A DNA stretch of 64,000 nt from Leisingera aquimarina DSM 24565 (GTDB lineage Bacteria > Pseudomonadota > Alphaproteobacteria > Rhodobacterales > Rhodobacteraceae): the NCBI RefSeq assembly GCF_000473165.1, contig NZ_KI421504.1, positions 3,448,094 to 3,512,093 of the forward strand. Direction: 5' to 3'. Below, one piece after another: positions 26,835 to 37,217 of the stretch (positions are counted from its first letter, which is position 1; every line of letters starts with the position of its first letter). A program made the translations under genes and the position numbers. The notes under the pieces are model-generated. The model worked only from the letters and a program-made list of their open reading frames with translations. It made no database searches and was not told the DNA's origin.

Positions 26835-27500
26835 GGGCGATTCCCCGGTTTTTGATCATCTGGTCAGAATGCCGCAGCCTAGCTGAATTGCCCCGGGGAG
26901 CGGAAGCCCCCGGATGCAGTTCCAAGTCTATCCCTCTTGGCGCTGGACACGCCGTCAGGATCATCTCCAGAAATTGCGGGCAGTTTACCGGGTCGCGGCC
27001 CCGGATCGTTCAGCCTAGCGAAACGGCAAAGCTGCGAGAACGCCCTGCTCCACCGTCAGCATGTACTGCCGGAAAATCTCAGCCCTGACACCAACAGCTT
27101 GGTTCAGGCGGCGCGGGCTTTCTGAAGAACCATCAGGATCTTCAAGAGAAATGTGGTTAATCTCTGGGCTTCCCTGCCCCTGCTTTACACCGCAGCCATA
27201 GCCCGCAGCCCGAAAGCCGGGCCGCATCGAGATCATTTTCCACCAAAAGAACACACCTAAAACCCTGGCGTAAAAGGTAAAGTCATTGCGCAAACGCCAT
27301 AACACCGAAGCGGGGAGCGGTGACTGACTGGCTCAGCTTTCACTCCCTTTTCATTTAGCGTTTGCTTGGGCCGCAGGGCAGAGTTCAAGCAAGACACCGC
27401 CAACCGCTTTGCCGCCGCATTCATTTGCGTCAGTTTGGGCTAGGTTTCCGGCAGGAAAAATGGTTTAACACTAAACAATATCGATTTTCAGGAGCGCCAG
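26835..27500. other. intergenic region, 666 bases, between cdd and maeB
   Basis: No supported gene. It must hold the divergent promoters of the salvage operon and of maeB. TTTGC/GCAAA-type half-sites occur near 27290-27300 and 27356-27366, similar to those before prpE, but no full palindrome. AGGAGCG is the maeB ribosome site. Confidence 0.6.
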
Positions 27501-29774
27501 ATGTCCGATTCACAGAACCTGCGCCAAGCCGCGCTCAACTATCACGAGTTTCCTCAGCCCGGCAAACTGGAGATCCGCGCAACCAAACCGATGGCCAACG
27601 GGCGCGATCTGGCACGTGCCTATTCACCCGGCGTGGCAGAGGCCTGCACCGAGATCAAAGCGGACGCCGCCAATGCCGCGCGCTATACCTCGCGCGGCAA
27701 TCTGGTAGCGGTTGTGACAAACGGCTCGGCAGTGCTGGGGCTGGGCAATATCGGCGCGCTGGCCTCGAAACCGGTGATGGAGGGCAAGGCGGTCCTGTTC
27801 AAGAATTTCGCGGGCATCGACTGTTTTGACATCGAGGTGAACGAAAGCGATCCGGAAAAGCTGGCAGATATCGTCTGCTCGCTGGAGCCGACGTTCGGCG
27901 CCATCAACCTGGAGGACATCAAGGCACCGGATTGTTTTGTGGTGGAGAAGCTGTGCCGCGAACGGATGAACATTCCGGTATTTCATGACGACCAGCACGG
28001 CACCGCAATTGTGGTCGGTGCAGCCGCCACGAACGCCTTGCATGTGGCGGGAAAGTCGTTTGAGGAGATCAAGATCGTCTCTACCGGCGGCGGTGCGGCG
28101 GGGATTGCCTGCCTCAACATGCTGGTGAAACTGGGAGTGAAGCGCGAGAACATCTGGCTCTGCGACATTCACGGCTTGGTCTATGAGGGCCGCGAAGAAG
28201 ACATGAACCCGCAGAAGGCGGCCTTTGCCCAGGCTTCGGATAAACGCACGCTGGATGAGGTGATGGACGAGGCGGATCTGTTCCTCGGCCTCTCCGGCCC
28301 GAACGTCCTGAAGCCCGAAATGGTGGCAAAAATGGCAGACCGCCCGATCATCTTTGCGCTGGCAAACCCGACACCCGAGATCATGCCAGAGGCCGCGCGC
28401 AAGGTGGCGCCCGAGGCGATCATCGCCACGGGCCGCAGCGATTTTCCCAACCAGGTCAACAACGTGCTGTGCTTTCCCTTCATCTTCCGCGGCGCGCTGG
28501 ATGTGGGGGCAACCGAGATCAATGACCAGATGCAGATCGCCTGCGTTGAAGGTATTGCCGAACTGGCCCGCGCCACAACCAGTGCCGAAGCCGCGGCAGC
28601 CTACAAAGGGGAGCAGCTGAATTTCGGCGCCGATTACCTGATCCCCAAACCGTTCGACCCGCGCCTGGTGGCCGTGGTGTCCTCTGCCGTTGCCAAGGCG
28701 GCGATGGACAGCGGCGTGGCGACCCGGCCGATTGAGGACATCGAGGCCTATAAGCAGAAACTGAACCAGACGGTGTTCAAATCTGCCCTGCTGATGCGCC
28801 CGGTGTTTGAGGCCGCCCGCGCCGCGTCCCGCCGGATCGTGTTCAGCGAGGGCGAGGATGAGCGGGTGCTGCGTGCCGCCCAGGCGATCCTGGAGGAAAC
28901 CACCGAGACCCCGATCCTGATTGGCCGTCCGGAAGTGATCGAGCGCCGCTGTGAGCGGCTGGGGCTGGACGTGCGGCCGGGGCGCGATTTTCAGCTGGTG
29001 AACCCGGAGAACGACCCCCGCTACTACGATTACTGGAACAGCTATCACAAGGTCATGCAGCGCCGCGGTGTGACCCCTGACCTGGCCAAGGCGATCATGC
29101 GCACCAACACCACCGCAATTGGCGCCATCATGGTCCACCGGGGCGAAGCCGACAGCCTGATCTGCGGCACATTTGGCGAATACCGCTGGCACATGAACTA
29201 TGTCGAGCAGGTTCTGGGCGGCAACAGCTATTCGCCGCACGGGGCGCTGTCGCTGATGATCCTGGAGGACGGGCCGCTGTTCATCGCCGACACCCATGTG
29301 CGGATCGAGCCGACGCCCGAGCAGATCGCAGAAACCGTCATCGGCGCGGCCCGCCATGTGCGCCGCTTCGGCCTGGATCCGAAGATTGCGCTGTGCTCGC
29401 AATCGCAATTCGGCAATATCGCCTGCGATACCGGCAGCCGGCTGCGCGCCGCGCTGGAGATCCTTGACGAGAAACGCCGGGATTTTGCCTATGAGGGCGA
29501 AATGAACATCGACTGCGCGCTGGATCCTGAGCTGCGCGAACGAATCTTCCCGAATTCGCGCCTGGAGGGCGCGGCCAATGTGCTGATCTTCGCCCATGCC
29601 GATGCCGCCTCGGGGGTGCGCAATATCCTGAAGATGCGGGCGGGAGGTCTGGAGGTTGGTCCGATCCTGATGGGGATGGGCAACCGCGCCCATATCGTTT
29701 CCCCTTCGATCACCGCGCGCGGGCTTTTGAACATGGCCGCCATTGCCGGCACCCCGGTGGCGCACTACGGTTAA
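27501..29774 (+). CDS. maeB: NADP-dependent malic enzyme with phosphotransacetylase-like domain
   Basis: 757 residues. The malic N-domain and NAD(P)-binding domain occupy about 1-420 ([41 protein letters not shown]). The last about 330 residues are a phosphotransacetylase-like module (about 430-757) as in the large bacterial MaeB family, where it acts as an acetyl-CoA-responsive regulatory domain. Converts malate to pyruvate, CO2 and NADPH. Stands alone; supplies NADPH and pyruvate during growth on acetyl-CoA-yielding substrates. Confidence 0.96.
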   Translation: MSDSQNLRQAALNYHEFPQPGKLEIRATKPMANGRDLARAYSPGVAEACTEIKADAANAARYTSRGNLVAVVTNGSAVLGLGNIGALASKPVMEGKAVLFKNFAGIDCFDIEVNESDPEKLADIVCSLEPTFGAINLEDIKAPDCFVVEKLCRERMNIPVFHDDQHGTAIVVGAAATNALHVAGKSFEEIKIVSTGGGAAGIACLNMLVKLGVKRENIWLCDIHGLVYEGREEDMNPQKAAFAQASDKRTLDEVMDEADLFLGLSGPNVLKPEMVAKMADRPIIFALANPTPEIMPEAARKVAPEAIIATGRSDFPNQVNNVLCFPFIFRGALDVGATEINDQMQIACVEGIAELARATTSAEAAAAYKGEQLNFGADYLIPKPFDPRLVAVVSSAVAKAAMDSGVATRPIEDIEAYKQKLNQTVFKSALLMRPVFEAARAASRRIVFSEGEDERVLRAAQAILEETTETPILIGRPEVIERRCERLGLDVRPGRDFQLVNPENDPRYYDYWNSYHKVMQRRGVTPDLAKAIMRTNTTAIGAIMVHRGEADSLICGTFGEYRWHMNYVEQVLGGNSYSPHGALSLMILEDGPLFIADTHVRIEPTPEQIAETVIGAARHVRRFGLDPKIALCSQSQFGNIACDTGSRLRAALEILDEKRRDFAYEGEMNIDCALDPELRERIFPNSRLEGAANVLIFAHADAASGVRNILKMRAGGLEVGPILMGMGNRAHIVSPSITARGLLNMAAIAGTPVAHYG

Positions 29775-29835
29775 TCCTGCGGCTGGGAATTTCCGCTGGC
29801 CGCCCATCCGGGGAGGCCAGCAAAGGGGACCAGCC

Positions 29836-30237
29836 ATGAAAGGGCATTGCCACTGCGGCGCCGTGCATTGGGAGAGCCAGGCCGAGGCGGCCTGGAGCTG
29901 CTACTGCCACTGCGCCGATTGCCGCCGCAATTGCGCAGCACCTGTCACCGCATTTTTCGGACTGCCGCATGAGGCGGTCGCGTGGTCCGGTTCAAAGCCG
30001 CAAATCTACAATTCCTCTGACGGTGTCGAGCGGCTGTTCTGCGGTGCCTGCGGCACCCAGATGGCCTATCGCACCGCACGGGATGCAGTGAACATCCATA
30101 TGTACACGGCAACTCTGGAATGCCCTGGGGATGTGCCCCCCAAGTTCCATGTCTTCCACTCCGACCATGTGAGCTGGCTGGAGCTGAAAGACAAGCTGCC
30201 CCGCTACAGCCGGGGCAGTGAACAAGATGCGCGGTAG
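29836..30237 (+). CDS. GFA family protein (Mss4-like zinc fold)
   Basis: 133 residues of the glutathione-dependent formaldehyde-activating (GFA/CENP-V) family. Zinc cysteines are seen in HCHCGAVHW, CYCHCADCRRN and FCGACGTQMAY. Family members mostly have unknown function; true formaldehyde-glutathione synthase activity is proven for few. The ATG at 29836 follows AAAGGGGACC. Another GFA gene of a different subtype lies at 55055. Confidence 0.9.
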   Translation: MKGHCHCGAVHWESQAEAAWSCYCHCADCRRNCAAPVTAFFGLPHEAVAWSGSKPQIYNSSDGVERLFCGACGTQMAYRTARDAVNIHMYTATLECPGDVPPKFHVFHSDHVSWLELKDKLPRYSRGSEQDAR

Positions 30238-30276
30238 CTAGACGGGGTTAGTGGGCGGACATCAATATTTCCCGCT

Positions 30277-30306
30277 CCGCTAGGAGATCACGGGATTTCC
30301 TAGCGG
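30277..30306. terminator. inverted repeat between convergent GFA and prpE genes
   Basis: CCGCTAGGA (30277-30285) and TCCTAGCGG (30298-30306) form perfect nine-base arms with a 12-base loop, between two converging genes. It may be a bidirectional terminator, but no T-run is present. Confidence 0.45.
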
Positions 30307-30332
30307 CTTCCATGCAGGGAACCGGCGTGCGC

Positions 30333-32222
30333 TTAGCGGGCGTAACCGATGGTTTGCAGGGCATCCTTGATTTCGTCCAGGACAGCCGGATCGTCAATCG
30401 TGGCAGGCATCTTCCACGGGGTGCCATCCGCGATGTTCACCATAGTGCCGCGCAGGATCTTGCCGGACCGGGTCTTGGGCAGCCGGTCGACCACCGCCGC
30501 CAGTTTAAATGCGGCAACCGGGCCGATCTTCTCGCGCACCAGCTGGACGACCTCGGATACCACCTCGCCATGATCGCGATCGGCACCGGCGTTCAGGCAG
30601 AGGAAGCCAACCGGCATCTGGCCCTTGAGGCTGTCCGCCACGCCGATCACGGCGCATTCGGCGACATCCGGGTGGCCCGCCAGCACTTCCTCCATGCCGC
30701 CGGTCGACAGCCGGTGGCCTGCGACGTTAATGACATCATCGGTGCGTGCCATGATGTAGAGATAGCCATCTTCATCCTTCATGCCCGCATCGCCGGTCTC
30801 GTAGTAGCCGGGAAATGTGGTGAGGTAGCTTTTCTTGAACCGCTCCCCGGCATTCCACAGCGTCGGCAGGGTGCCCGGCGGCAGCGGCAGTTTGACCGCG
30901 ATGGCGCCCAGCTCGCCCGGCGCTACCGGGTTGCCGCCTTCGTCCAGAATATCGACTTCATAGCCGGGCATCGGCACTGCAGGCGAACCAAGCTTGGTCG
31001 GCAGTTCTTCGATCCCCAGCGGATTGGCGGCAATCGACCAGCCGGTTTCGGTCTGCCACCAATGGTCCACCACAGGAACCTTCAGTTGTTCCTGCGCCCA
31101 AGTGATGGTGTCGGGATCGGCGCGCTCGCCGGCCAGATAAACCTGCTGCAGGCAGCTCAGATCGTATTTCTTGACGAATTCGCCCTTGGGATCTTCCCGC
31201 TTCACCGCGCGAAAGGCAGTGGGGGCGGTGAAGAAGCTCTTGACCTTATGCTCGGAGATCACCCGCCAGAATGTGCCCGCATCCGGCGTGCCCACCGGCT
31301 TGCCCTCAAACACAACTGTCGTGTTGCCGTGGATCAGCGGCGCATAGCAGATGTAGCTGTGGCCAACGACCCAGCCCACATCGGAAGCAGCCCAGAACAC
31401 ATCGCCGGGATTAACGTTGTAGATGTTCTTCATCGTCCAGTTCAACGCCACCAACTGGCCCGCGGTGTGGCGGATCACGCCTTTGGGCTGGCCGGTGGTG
31501 CCGGAGGTGTAGAGGATATAGGACGGGTGGTTGCCTTCCACGGGCACACATTCGGCGGGTTCCACACCGTATTGGAAGCCATGCCAGTTCACGTCCCGGC
31601 CCGGAATCAGATCCGCCACTTCCTGTTCGCGCTGGAAAATCACGCAGAACTCCGGCTTGTGCTCCGACAAGTCGATGGCGCCATCCAGCAGCGGTTTGTA
31701 ATGCACTGTACGGCCCGGCTCGATCCCGCAGGAGGCGGCGATGATCGCCTTGGGTTTGGCATCGTCAATCCGCACCGCCAGTTCGTTGGAAGCAAATCCG
31801 CCGAACACCACCGAATGCACAGCACCGATACGGGCGCAGGCCAGCATCGCCTCCAGCGCTTCAGGGATCATCGGCATGTAGATGATGACCCGGTCGCCTT
31901 TTTCGACGCCCTTGGCGCGCAATGCTCCGGCCAGTGTGGCGACGCGATTGCGCAGCTCGACATAGGAGATTTCACGCTTGGTATGGGTGACCGGGCTGTC
32001 ATAAATGATCGCGGTCTGTTCGCCGCGGCCTTGTTCCACATGGCGGTCAACGGCGTTGTAGCAGGTGTTCACCTTGGCATCGGAAAACCATTCATAAAGG
32101 CCATCGCCCTTATCTAACAGCGCCTGCTTCGGGGCTTCATCCCAGTCAATCGCCTGTGCGGCCTCCATCCAAAACCCTTCCGGGTCCTGTTTCCAGTCGG
32201 CATAAATATCCTGATATCCCAT
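30333..32222 (-). CDS. prpE: propionyl-CoA synthetase
   Basis: Acyl-adenylate-forming ligase of 629 residues making propionyl-CoA. GYQDIYADWKQDPEGFWMEAA is the typical PrpE/Acs N-domain, YILYTSGTTGQPKGVIRHT the ATP loop, SDVGWVVGHSYI substrate region, and KTRSGKILRGTM the acetylation/catalytic Lys motif. The ATG at 32222 lies nine bases after GGAGGAG; an ATG at 32231 abuts that site and is less likely. The gene is preceded by a long leader with TTTGC half-sites and a perfect TTGCAAATTTGCAA palindrome. Confidence 0.95.
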   Translation of the reverse strand: MGYQDIYADWKQDPEGFWMEAAQAIDWDEAPKQALLDKGDGLYEWFSDAKVNTCYNAVDRHVEQGRGEQTAIIYDSPVTHTKREISYVELRNRVATLAGALRAKGVEKGDRVIIYMPMIPEALEAMLACARIGAVHSVVFGGFASNELAVRIDDAKPKAIIAASCGIEPGRTVHYKPLLDGAIDLSEHKPEFCVIFQREQEVADLIPGRDVNWHGFQYGVEPAECVPVEGNHPSYILYTSGTTGQPKGVIRHTAGQLVALNWTMKNIYNVNPGDVFWAASDVGWVVGHSYICYAPLIHGNTTVVFEGKPVGTPDAGTFWRVISEHKVKSFFTAPTAFRAVKREDPKGEFVKKYDLSCLQQVYLAGERADPDTITWAQEQLKVPVVDHWWQTETGWSIAANPLGIEELPTKLGSPAVPMPGYEVDILDEGGNPVAPGELGAIAVKLPLPPGTLPTLWNAGERFKKSYLTTFPGYYETGDAGMKDEDGYLYIMARTDDVINVAGHRLSTGGMEEVLAGHPDVAECAVIGVADSLKGQMPVGFLCLNAGADRDHGEVVSEVVQLVREKIGPVAAFKLAAVVDRLPKTRSGKILRGTMVNIADGTPWKMPATIDDPAVLDEIKDALQTIGYAR

Positions 32223-32850
32223 AGTGATCATCTCCTCCTGCTCTTTGCCTAGGCGAGAAAGCGGCAAACGGGCAAGTTTTGCTGCCGCGGCACGCAAGGT
32301 TGGTCAATAAATTTACAGATTCCAGCCAGGAGACCAGCCTGAATTCACAGAATTTACACATGGTTTGCGATTTGCATCCAATCCGCTTTGCAAACAGGTC
32401 TTTGCCGGAGAATATTCAGGAAAGCCGCGCCGGAATTGCAAATTTGCAAACCTCCCCGAAGGATATGGCGGCTGCGATGCGGGAATCAACCGCTGCGGCA
32501 AGAGCACTGACCGAGAAAAGACCTTTGGGCTTCTGTCGCGCCGGCTGGCCGTGCTCCGCCAACCCTAGATTCTGCCAAGCATGAACTGGAGCCGGTTTCG
32601 CCTCTTTTACTGCGTTTTTCGTTTCGCGCCGCCTGCCACGGGCTTGGGGAAGCGAGGTGTAAGACGTGCCAACGGCACGTGGCTCAACCAGACATATCAT
32701 CGCGCGCTTTAAAGCGACCTGTCACGCTGACAGACAAGCCAATAGGTCTTGAACCTCGGTAGAGTTCCCGCAGATTTCCGGCCCATTGCCGTCCGGTTTC
32801 CCTTGCAACTCCGCCCTGCCCTCCTAGGCTGCGGCCAGGGAGGCTTGAGC
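32223..32850. other. intergenic region, 628 bases, between prpE and the amidase gene
   Basis: No gene supported: the open frames are short, lack domains and change strand. AT-rich stretches at about 32290-32460 hold several TTTGC/GCAAA half-sites, and this is the promoter region of prpE. GGGAGGCTTGAGC immediately precedes the amidase start at its right end. Confidence 0.6.
32436..32449. promoter_or_regulatory. candidate short-chain acyl-CoA regulator operator TTGCAAATTTGCAA
   Basis: Perfect 14-base palindrome about 214 bases upstream of the prpE start. Further half-sites are TTTGCGATTTGCA (32364-32376) and CTTTGCAAAC (about 32386-32395). This motif resembles the TTTGCAAA sites recognised by RamB-type XRE regulators with a C-terminal DUF2083 domain, which control acetate and propionate activation. 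No such regulator gene lies in the window. Confidence 0.6.
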
Positions 32851-34296
32851 ATGACAAAACCGGATATCTGGCGCCTGGGTGCAACGGAACTGACAAAACT
32901 GACACGCACCGGAGATCTGAGCGCCGAAGATGCCGTGCAAGCCTCCATTGATCGAATGAACGCGGTGAATCCGGCGCTGAATGCCGTTGTTGAAGACCTG
33001 AGCGCCGAGGCACTGAAGCGCGCCCGCGCGCTCGACACGGCACACGCAGGCGGCGCTGTTCCCGGCCCGCTGCACGGTGTGCCGGTCACCATCAAAATAA
33101 ACGTTGATCAGAAGGACCATGCCACCTCCAACGGAGTCCCGGCGCTGAAGGACTTGATAGCGCCTGCGGACGCTCCGGTGGTGGAGAACCTGCAAAAGGC
33201 CGGGGCGGTTGTGATCGGACGGACAAATACACCGGAGTTTTCCTTCCGCGCCGACACCGACAACCCGCTGCATGGCCGCACACATAACCCTTGGGGGCGG
33301 CATATCTCACCCGGCGGGTCCTCTGGCGGCGCAGGGGCTGCAGTGATGGCCGGGATCGGCGCAATGGCCCATGGCAATGACATTGGCGGCTCCTTGCGGT
33401 TTCCGGCCGCTGCCAATGGCGCGGTGACAGTGAAACCTGGCCTGGGCCGGGTGCCAGCCTGGAACCCCAGCCAATCCGCCGAACGCGGGCTGCTCGCGCA
33501 GCTGATGTCAGTGCAGGGGCTGATCACCCGCTCGACAGAAGACCTGCATCTGTCAATGCCCTCCTTGATTGCCGCAGACCCGCGCGACCCCTTTCATGTG
33601 CCGATGCCCTGGCGCGGGGAAACCCTGGACGCCCCGATCAAAGTGGCCTTCACCAAGAACACCCATGGCTATGATTTGCACCCCGAAGTCGAGGCCGCAT
33701 TGGATTTCGCCCGCGCGGCGCTGACCGACGCAGGCTATTTGGTTGAGGACGCGGAGCCGCCCAATGCGTTCGAGGCCGGACGCACCGGTTACCGCGCACT
33801 GATGGGTGAGATCCATGCGCTGATGAAGGGGGATGTGGACGCGGCGGGCTCCCGGACCGTGCGCGATATCTTTGCCGTCTATTTCCAGGAGTTCCCGCCC
33901 TTTGCCGGCGATGAGCTGCTGCAGATGATGGCCAAGCGCACCCATTACGCGCGGCAATGGTCCCTGTTCATGGAGGAATACCCGCTGGTGCTGTCGCCCT
34001 TCCTGCCGCAGCCCTTTTTCAAGCCGGACCGAGACACCGAAGGCGCCGAAGGTGTGCATGAGGTGCTGGGTTGCGCAGTTTATTCTTACGCGATGAACTT
34101 TCTCGGCCTGCCTGCCGCCTCAGTCCCTGCCCGGCTGGCGCAGCTGCCGAACGGGCCGCAGCCCATCAATGTGCAGATCGCCGCCCGCCGCTGGCGAGAG
34201 GATCTTGCGGTGGGCGCCTGCGCTGCGATTGAAGCCCGTGCAGGCCGCATGTGCCTGCCGCTGTGGGACCAGATGCAAGCCGGAGGAAGCACCTGA
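32851..34296 (+). CDS. amidase (amidase signature family)
   Basis: Hydrolyses an amide bond; 481 residues. The Ser-Ser-Lys triad is recognisable: Lys in GVPVTIKINVDQK, Ser in HISPGGSSGGAGAA and the nucleophile Ser in GNDIGGSLRFPA. It resembles the acetamidase/indoleacetamide hydrolase branch and not GatA, since no gatB or gatC lies nearby. The ATG at 32851 follows GGGAGGCTTGAGC. Isolated gene; the substrate is unknown. No terminator is seen before the 6S-like RNA region. Confidence 0.93.
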   Translation: MTKPDIWRLGATELTKLTRTGDLSAEDAVQASIDRMNAVNPALNAVVEDLSAEALKRARALDTAHAGGAVPGPLHGVPVTIKINVDQKDHATSNGVPALKDLIAPADAPVVENLQKAGAVVIGRTNTPEFSFRADTDNPLHGRTHNPWGRHISPGGSSGGAGAAVMAGIGAMAHGNDIGGSLRFPAAANGAVTVKPGLGRVPAWNPSQSAERGLLAQLMSVQGLITRSTEDLHLSMPSLIAADPRDPFHVPMPWRGETLDAPIKVAFTKNTHGYDLHPEVEAALDFARAALTDAGYLVEDAEPPNAFEAGRTGYRALMGEIHALMKGDVDAAGSRTVRDIFAVYFQEFPPFAGDELLQMMAKRTHYARQWSLFMEEYPLVLSPFLPQPFFKPDRDTEGAEGVHEVLGCAVYSYAMNFLGLPAASVPARLAQLPNGPQPINVQIAARRWREDLAVGACAAIEARAGRMCLPLWDQMQAGGST

Positions 34297-34330
34297 CATT
34301 GCGGTCAGCCGGCAAACGGCAGCATGAACC

Positions 34331-34475
34331 ACCTCAATACGTTCGACTTGGAGAAGGTCCCTATAGGGAGTTCGAAAGGGTGCAGTGGAGCAAGTATTCA
34401 TCGTCACACCCGGCCCGCTTAAGGTCCCGGGGAACGGATTGAACCGCCCCCGGGGAACTTCCATACCTAGGTCAC
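34331..34475 (+). ncRNA. ssrS: probable 6S RNA (RNA polymerase regulator)
   Basis: The 409-base gap between the amidase and nadK genes holds no protein gene, but 34331-34475 folds as 6S RNA does. A lower stem pairs ACTTGG (34346) with CTAGGT (34467) and GAAGGTCCC (34353) with GGGAACTTC (34453), with one mismatch. A large bubble and an apical arm follow, closed by AGGGTG and CACACCC (34376-34411). A small hairpin CGG-ATTGAA-CCG flanked by CCGGGG/CCCCGG sits on the 3' side of the bubble. The GTTCG and CTTAAG elements echo known 6S sequences. Identification is by pattern only. Confidence 0.65.
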
Positions 34476-34705
34476 TCACTAATAACAGCGCGCGCCTTGT
34501 CGCATTCTGCGAACCCGGCGTTTGGCACAGCTTCCGTGGTCGTAACCGGCAGGGAACTTAAAAAACTGGAACGCACAAAACACGCCGGTACGGATCTGTG
34601 GCATTTTGCCCTTTGGCAGCTACCATCCACATCCGCCTGTGGGTAAATCATCGCACGGAATCGTTACCGGTAAGTTTACAAATCCGTGAACCCTTCGTTA
34701 AACGC

Positions 34706-35467
34706 CTACGTAAACTGCTCGGAAATAAGCCTTTCTTCCAGGCCATGACCGGGATCGAACAGAATTTTATGGCGTATTTGCGGATCGGTACGGATCTCAA
34801 CCCAATCAATATCGGCCACAGAATTCGAGTCCGCATCAGCCATCACCGGGCGCTTGCCCGCTTCCAAAACGTCAAAACGCACCATCGCGTTACTGGGCAA
34901 AAGCGCGCCGCGCCAGCGCCGCGGCCGGAAGGCTGCAATCGCGGTGAGTGCCAGCACATCCGCCCCGATCGGCAGAATCGGACCATGGGCGGAGTAATTA
35001 TAGGCCGTGGACCCTGCAGGGGTGGAGACCAAAGCGCCGTCGCAGACCAGCTCCTCCATCCGCACACGGCCGTCCACAGATATTCTGAGCCGCGCCGCCT
35101 GCGGTCCTGCCCGCAGCAGAGACACCTCGTTGATGGCCAGCGCCTTATGCACCGCACCGCGGCGGTCCATGGCGGTCATCGACAGCGGATTGATGATTTC
35201 CTGCACGGCTTCTTCAAGCCGCTCGATCAGCCCGTCTTCACGGTATTCATTCATTAGAAACCCAACGGTACCGCGGTTCATGCCGTAAACAGGCGCCGGG
35301 TGATCCACCATCGCAAGCAGCGTGCGCAGCATGAAACCGTCCCCGCCCAACGCCACAACAATACCGGCTTCGGCGGGCGGCACATGACCGTATCTCTTTC
35401 GCAGGGTACCCAGGGCATCCTGCGCAACATCGGCCTCACTGGCCAGAAAGGCGATTCTCAAACTCAT
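34706..35467 (-). CDS. nadK: NAD kinase
   Basis: Phosphorylates NAD to NADP with ATP; 253 residues, the short bacterial form. [16 protein letters not shown] holds the GGDG motif, [15 protein letters not shown] the NE/N region and [21 protein letters not shown] the second conserved block. The ATG at 35467 ([10 protein letters not shown]) is the family start; the open frame extends further upstream to 35608 without similarity. Divergent from glyA. Confidence 0.94.
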   Translation of the reverse strand: MSLRIAFLASEADVAQDALGTLRKRYGHVPPAEAGIVVALGGDGFMLRTLLAMVDHPAPVYGMNRGTVGFLMNEYREDGLIERLEEAVQEIINPLSMTAMDRRGAVHKALAINEVSLLRAGPQAARLRISVDGRVRMEELVCDGALVSTPAGSTAYNYSAHGPILPIGADVLALTAIAAFRPRRWRGALLPSNAMVRFDVLEAGKRPVMADADSNSVADIDWVEIRTDPQIRHKILFDPGHGLEERLISEQFT

Positions 35468-35636
35468 GAAATCTGTTTCCGGTGTTAGGCATCTGGTTCC
35501 GAAACAATCACAGCTTTCCCGCAAAGACCATAGTTGCCGTTCTGTCGCAGGGAAATGTCGCTTTACAGGCTTCCGGCGCAAGGATGTTTCCGATAGGAAA
35601 TCCCTCAATTCTGATCCTTACTCCAACGGAGCCACC

Positions 35637-36932
35637 ATGACTGAAGCGACCCGTGACCCCGGCTTTTTCACCCAGTCCCTCTCTGAGCGCGATCCTGAGC
35701 TTTATGCGTCGATCACAGCCGAACTGGGGCGCCAGCGCGACGAGATCGAGCTGATCGCCTCCGAGAACATCGTCTCCGCCGCGGTGATGGAAGCGCAAGG
35801 GTCGGTGCTGACCAACAAATACGCCGAAGGCTACCCGGGACGCCGCTATTACGGCGGCTGCCAGTATGTGGACGTGGCCGAAAACCTGGCGATCGACCGT
35901 GCCAAAGCACTGTTCGGCTGCGAATTTGCCAATGTGCAGCCGAACTCCGGCAGCCAGGCCAACCAGGGCGTGTTCCAGGCGCTGATCCAGCCCGGCGACA
36001 CCATCCTGGGCATGGATCTGGCCTCCGGCGGCCACCTGACCCACGGCGCGCGTCCGAACCAGTCCGGCAAGTGGTTCAATGCGGTGCATTACGGCGTGCG
36101 CGAAAGCGACAACCTGATCGACTACGACCAGATCCAGGCGCTGGCAACCGAGCATAGCCCCAAGCTGATCATCGCCGGCGGCTCCGCCATCCCGCGCCAG
36201 ATCGACTTTGCCAAGTTCCGTGAAATCGCCGACAGCGTCGGCGCCTATTTCATGGTCGACATGGCCCATATCGCGGGTCTGATCGCGGCGGGTGAACACC
36301 CCTCGCCGTTCCCCCATGCGCATGTGGCCACCACCACCACCCACAAGACCCTGCGCGGCCCCCGCGGCGGCATGATCGTGACCAATGACGAGGCCATCGC
36401 CAAGAAAGTGAACTCGGCGATCTTCCCCGGCATCCAGGGCGGTCCGCTGATGCATGTGATCGCAGGCAAGGCGGCCGCCTTTGGCGAGGCGCTGAAGCCG
36501 GAGTTCAAGATCTACCAGAAGCAGGTGCGTGCCAACGCGGCAGCGCTGGCAGACCAGCTGATCCAGGGCGGATTGGACATCGTCACCGGCGGCACAGACA
36601 CGCACGTGATGCTGGTCGACCTGCGCCCCAAGGGCGTCACCGGCAACATCGCCGACAAGGCGCTGGGGCGCGCCCATATCACCACCAACAAGAACGGCAT
36701 CCCGTTCGACCCGGAAAAGCCCACCGTGACGAGCGGTTTGCGCCTGGGCACGCCCGCAGGCACCACCCGCGGCTTCGGCGAGGCTGAGTTCCGCCAGATC
36801 GCCGACCTGATCATCGAGGTGATCGACGGCCTGGCCGCCAACGGTGAAGACGGCAATGCGGATGTGGAAGCCGCGGTGCGCGCCAAAGTGGCCGGTCTCT
36901 GCGCCCGGTTCCCGCTGTACCCGAACCTGTAA
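35637..36932 (+). CDS. glyA: serine hydroxymethyltransferase
   Basis: PLP enzyme of 431 residues interconverting serine and glycine with tetrahydrofolate. [28 protein letters not shown] and the PLP-Lys motif [14 protein letters not shown] are intact. The ATG at 35637 gives the usual N-terminus; upstream in-frame sequence does not match the family. One-carbon supplier that links to metF further right in the window. A strong terminator follows. Confidence 0.98.
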   Translation: MTEATRDPGFFTQSLSERDPELYASITAELGRQRDEIELIASENIVSAAVMEAQGSVLTNKYAEGYPGRRYYGGCQYVDVAENLAIDRAKALFGCEFANVQPNSGSQANQGVFQALIQPGDTILGMDLASGGHLTHGARPNQSGKWFNAVHYGVRESDNLIDYDQIQALATEHSPKLIIAGGSAIPRQIDFAKFREIADSVGAYFMVDMAHIAGLIAAGEHPSPFPHAHVATTTTHKTLRGPRGGMIVTNDEAIAKKVNSAIFPGIQGGPLMHVIAGKAAAFGEALKPEFKIYQKQVRANAAALADQLIQGGLDIVTGGTDTHVMLVDLRPKGVTGNIADKALGRAHITTNKNGIPFDPEKPTVTSGLRLGTPAGTTRGFGEAEFRQIADLIIEVIDGLAANGEDGNADVEAAVRAKVAGLCARFPLYPNL

Positions 36933-36949
36933 GCCCCTGCAGGATTGAG

Positions 36950-36990
36950 AGAAAAGGACCGCCGCGGCCCCACACAGCCGCGGCGGTTTT
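36950..36990 (+). terminator. rho-independent terminator of glyA
   Basis: ACCGCCGCGGC (36958) and GCCGCGGCGGT (36977) form an 11-base perfect stem, followed by TTTT. Confidence 0.85.
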
Positions 36991-37048
36991 CCGTTGCCGC
37001 AAAGGCGAGGCTCCCGCGCCCCGCAGGTGCATCAAAGATGCCCCGGCA

Positions 37049-37086
37049 CGGGCCTTGGGCCCGGCAGCGCCCCATTGGGGCGCTGC
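37049..37086. repeat. tandem GC-rich intergenic hairpins
   Basis: CGGGCC-TTG-GGCCCG (37049-37063) is followed directly by GCAGCGCCCC-ATT-GGGGCGCTGC (37064-37086), both perfect stems with three-base loops. The surrounding 37090-37160 is also rich in short palindromes. It resembles a REP-type intergenic element like the one at 44739. Confidence 0.5.
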
Positions 37087-37217
37087 GCGCGCCGTGCACC
37101 CGCGCGGCGCCATGCTCAACGCTTTCAGGTCTGCCTCCGGCAGGCTGGAAAGGGGCGGGAGCGGCTGGTGGCCGCTTTCACCTTTTCACCTCCGGCTGCG
37201 TTTGATCTAAACGCCTT

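Noticed and set aside
27624-29837. A 737-residue minus-strand open frame opposite maeB
   Set aside because: Antisense shadow; His/Arg/Gly-rich with no family character, whereas the plus strand is unambiguous MaeB.
30312-32117. A 601-residue plus-strand open frame opposite prpE
   Set aside because: Antisense shadow of PrpE, no motif and biased composition.
34251-34442. A 63-residue frame overlapping the 6S-like region
   Set aside because: No domain or ribosome site; the structured-RNA reading explains the sequence better.
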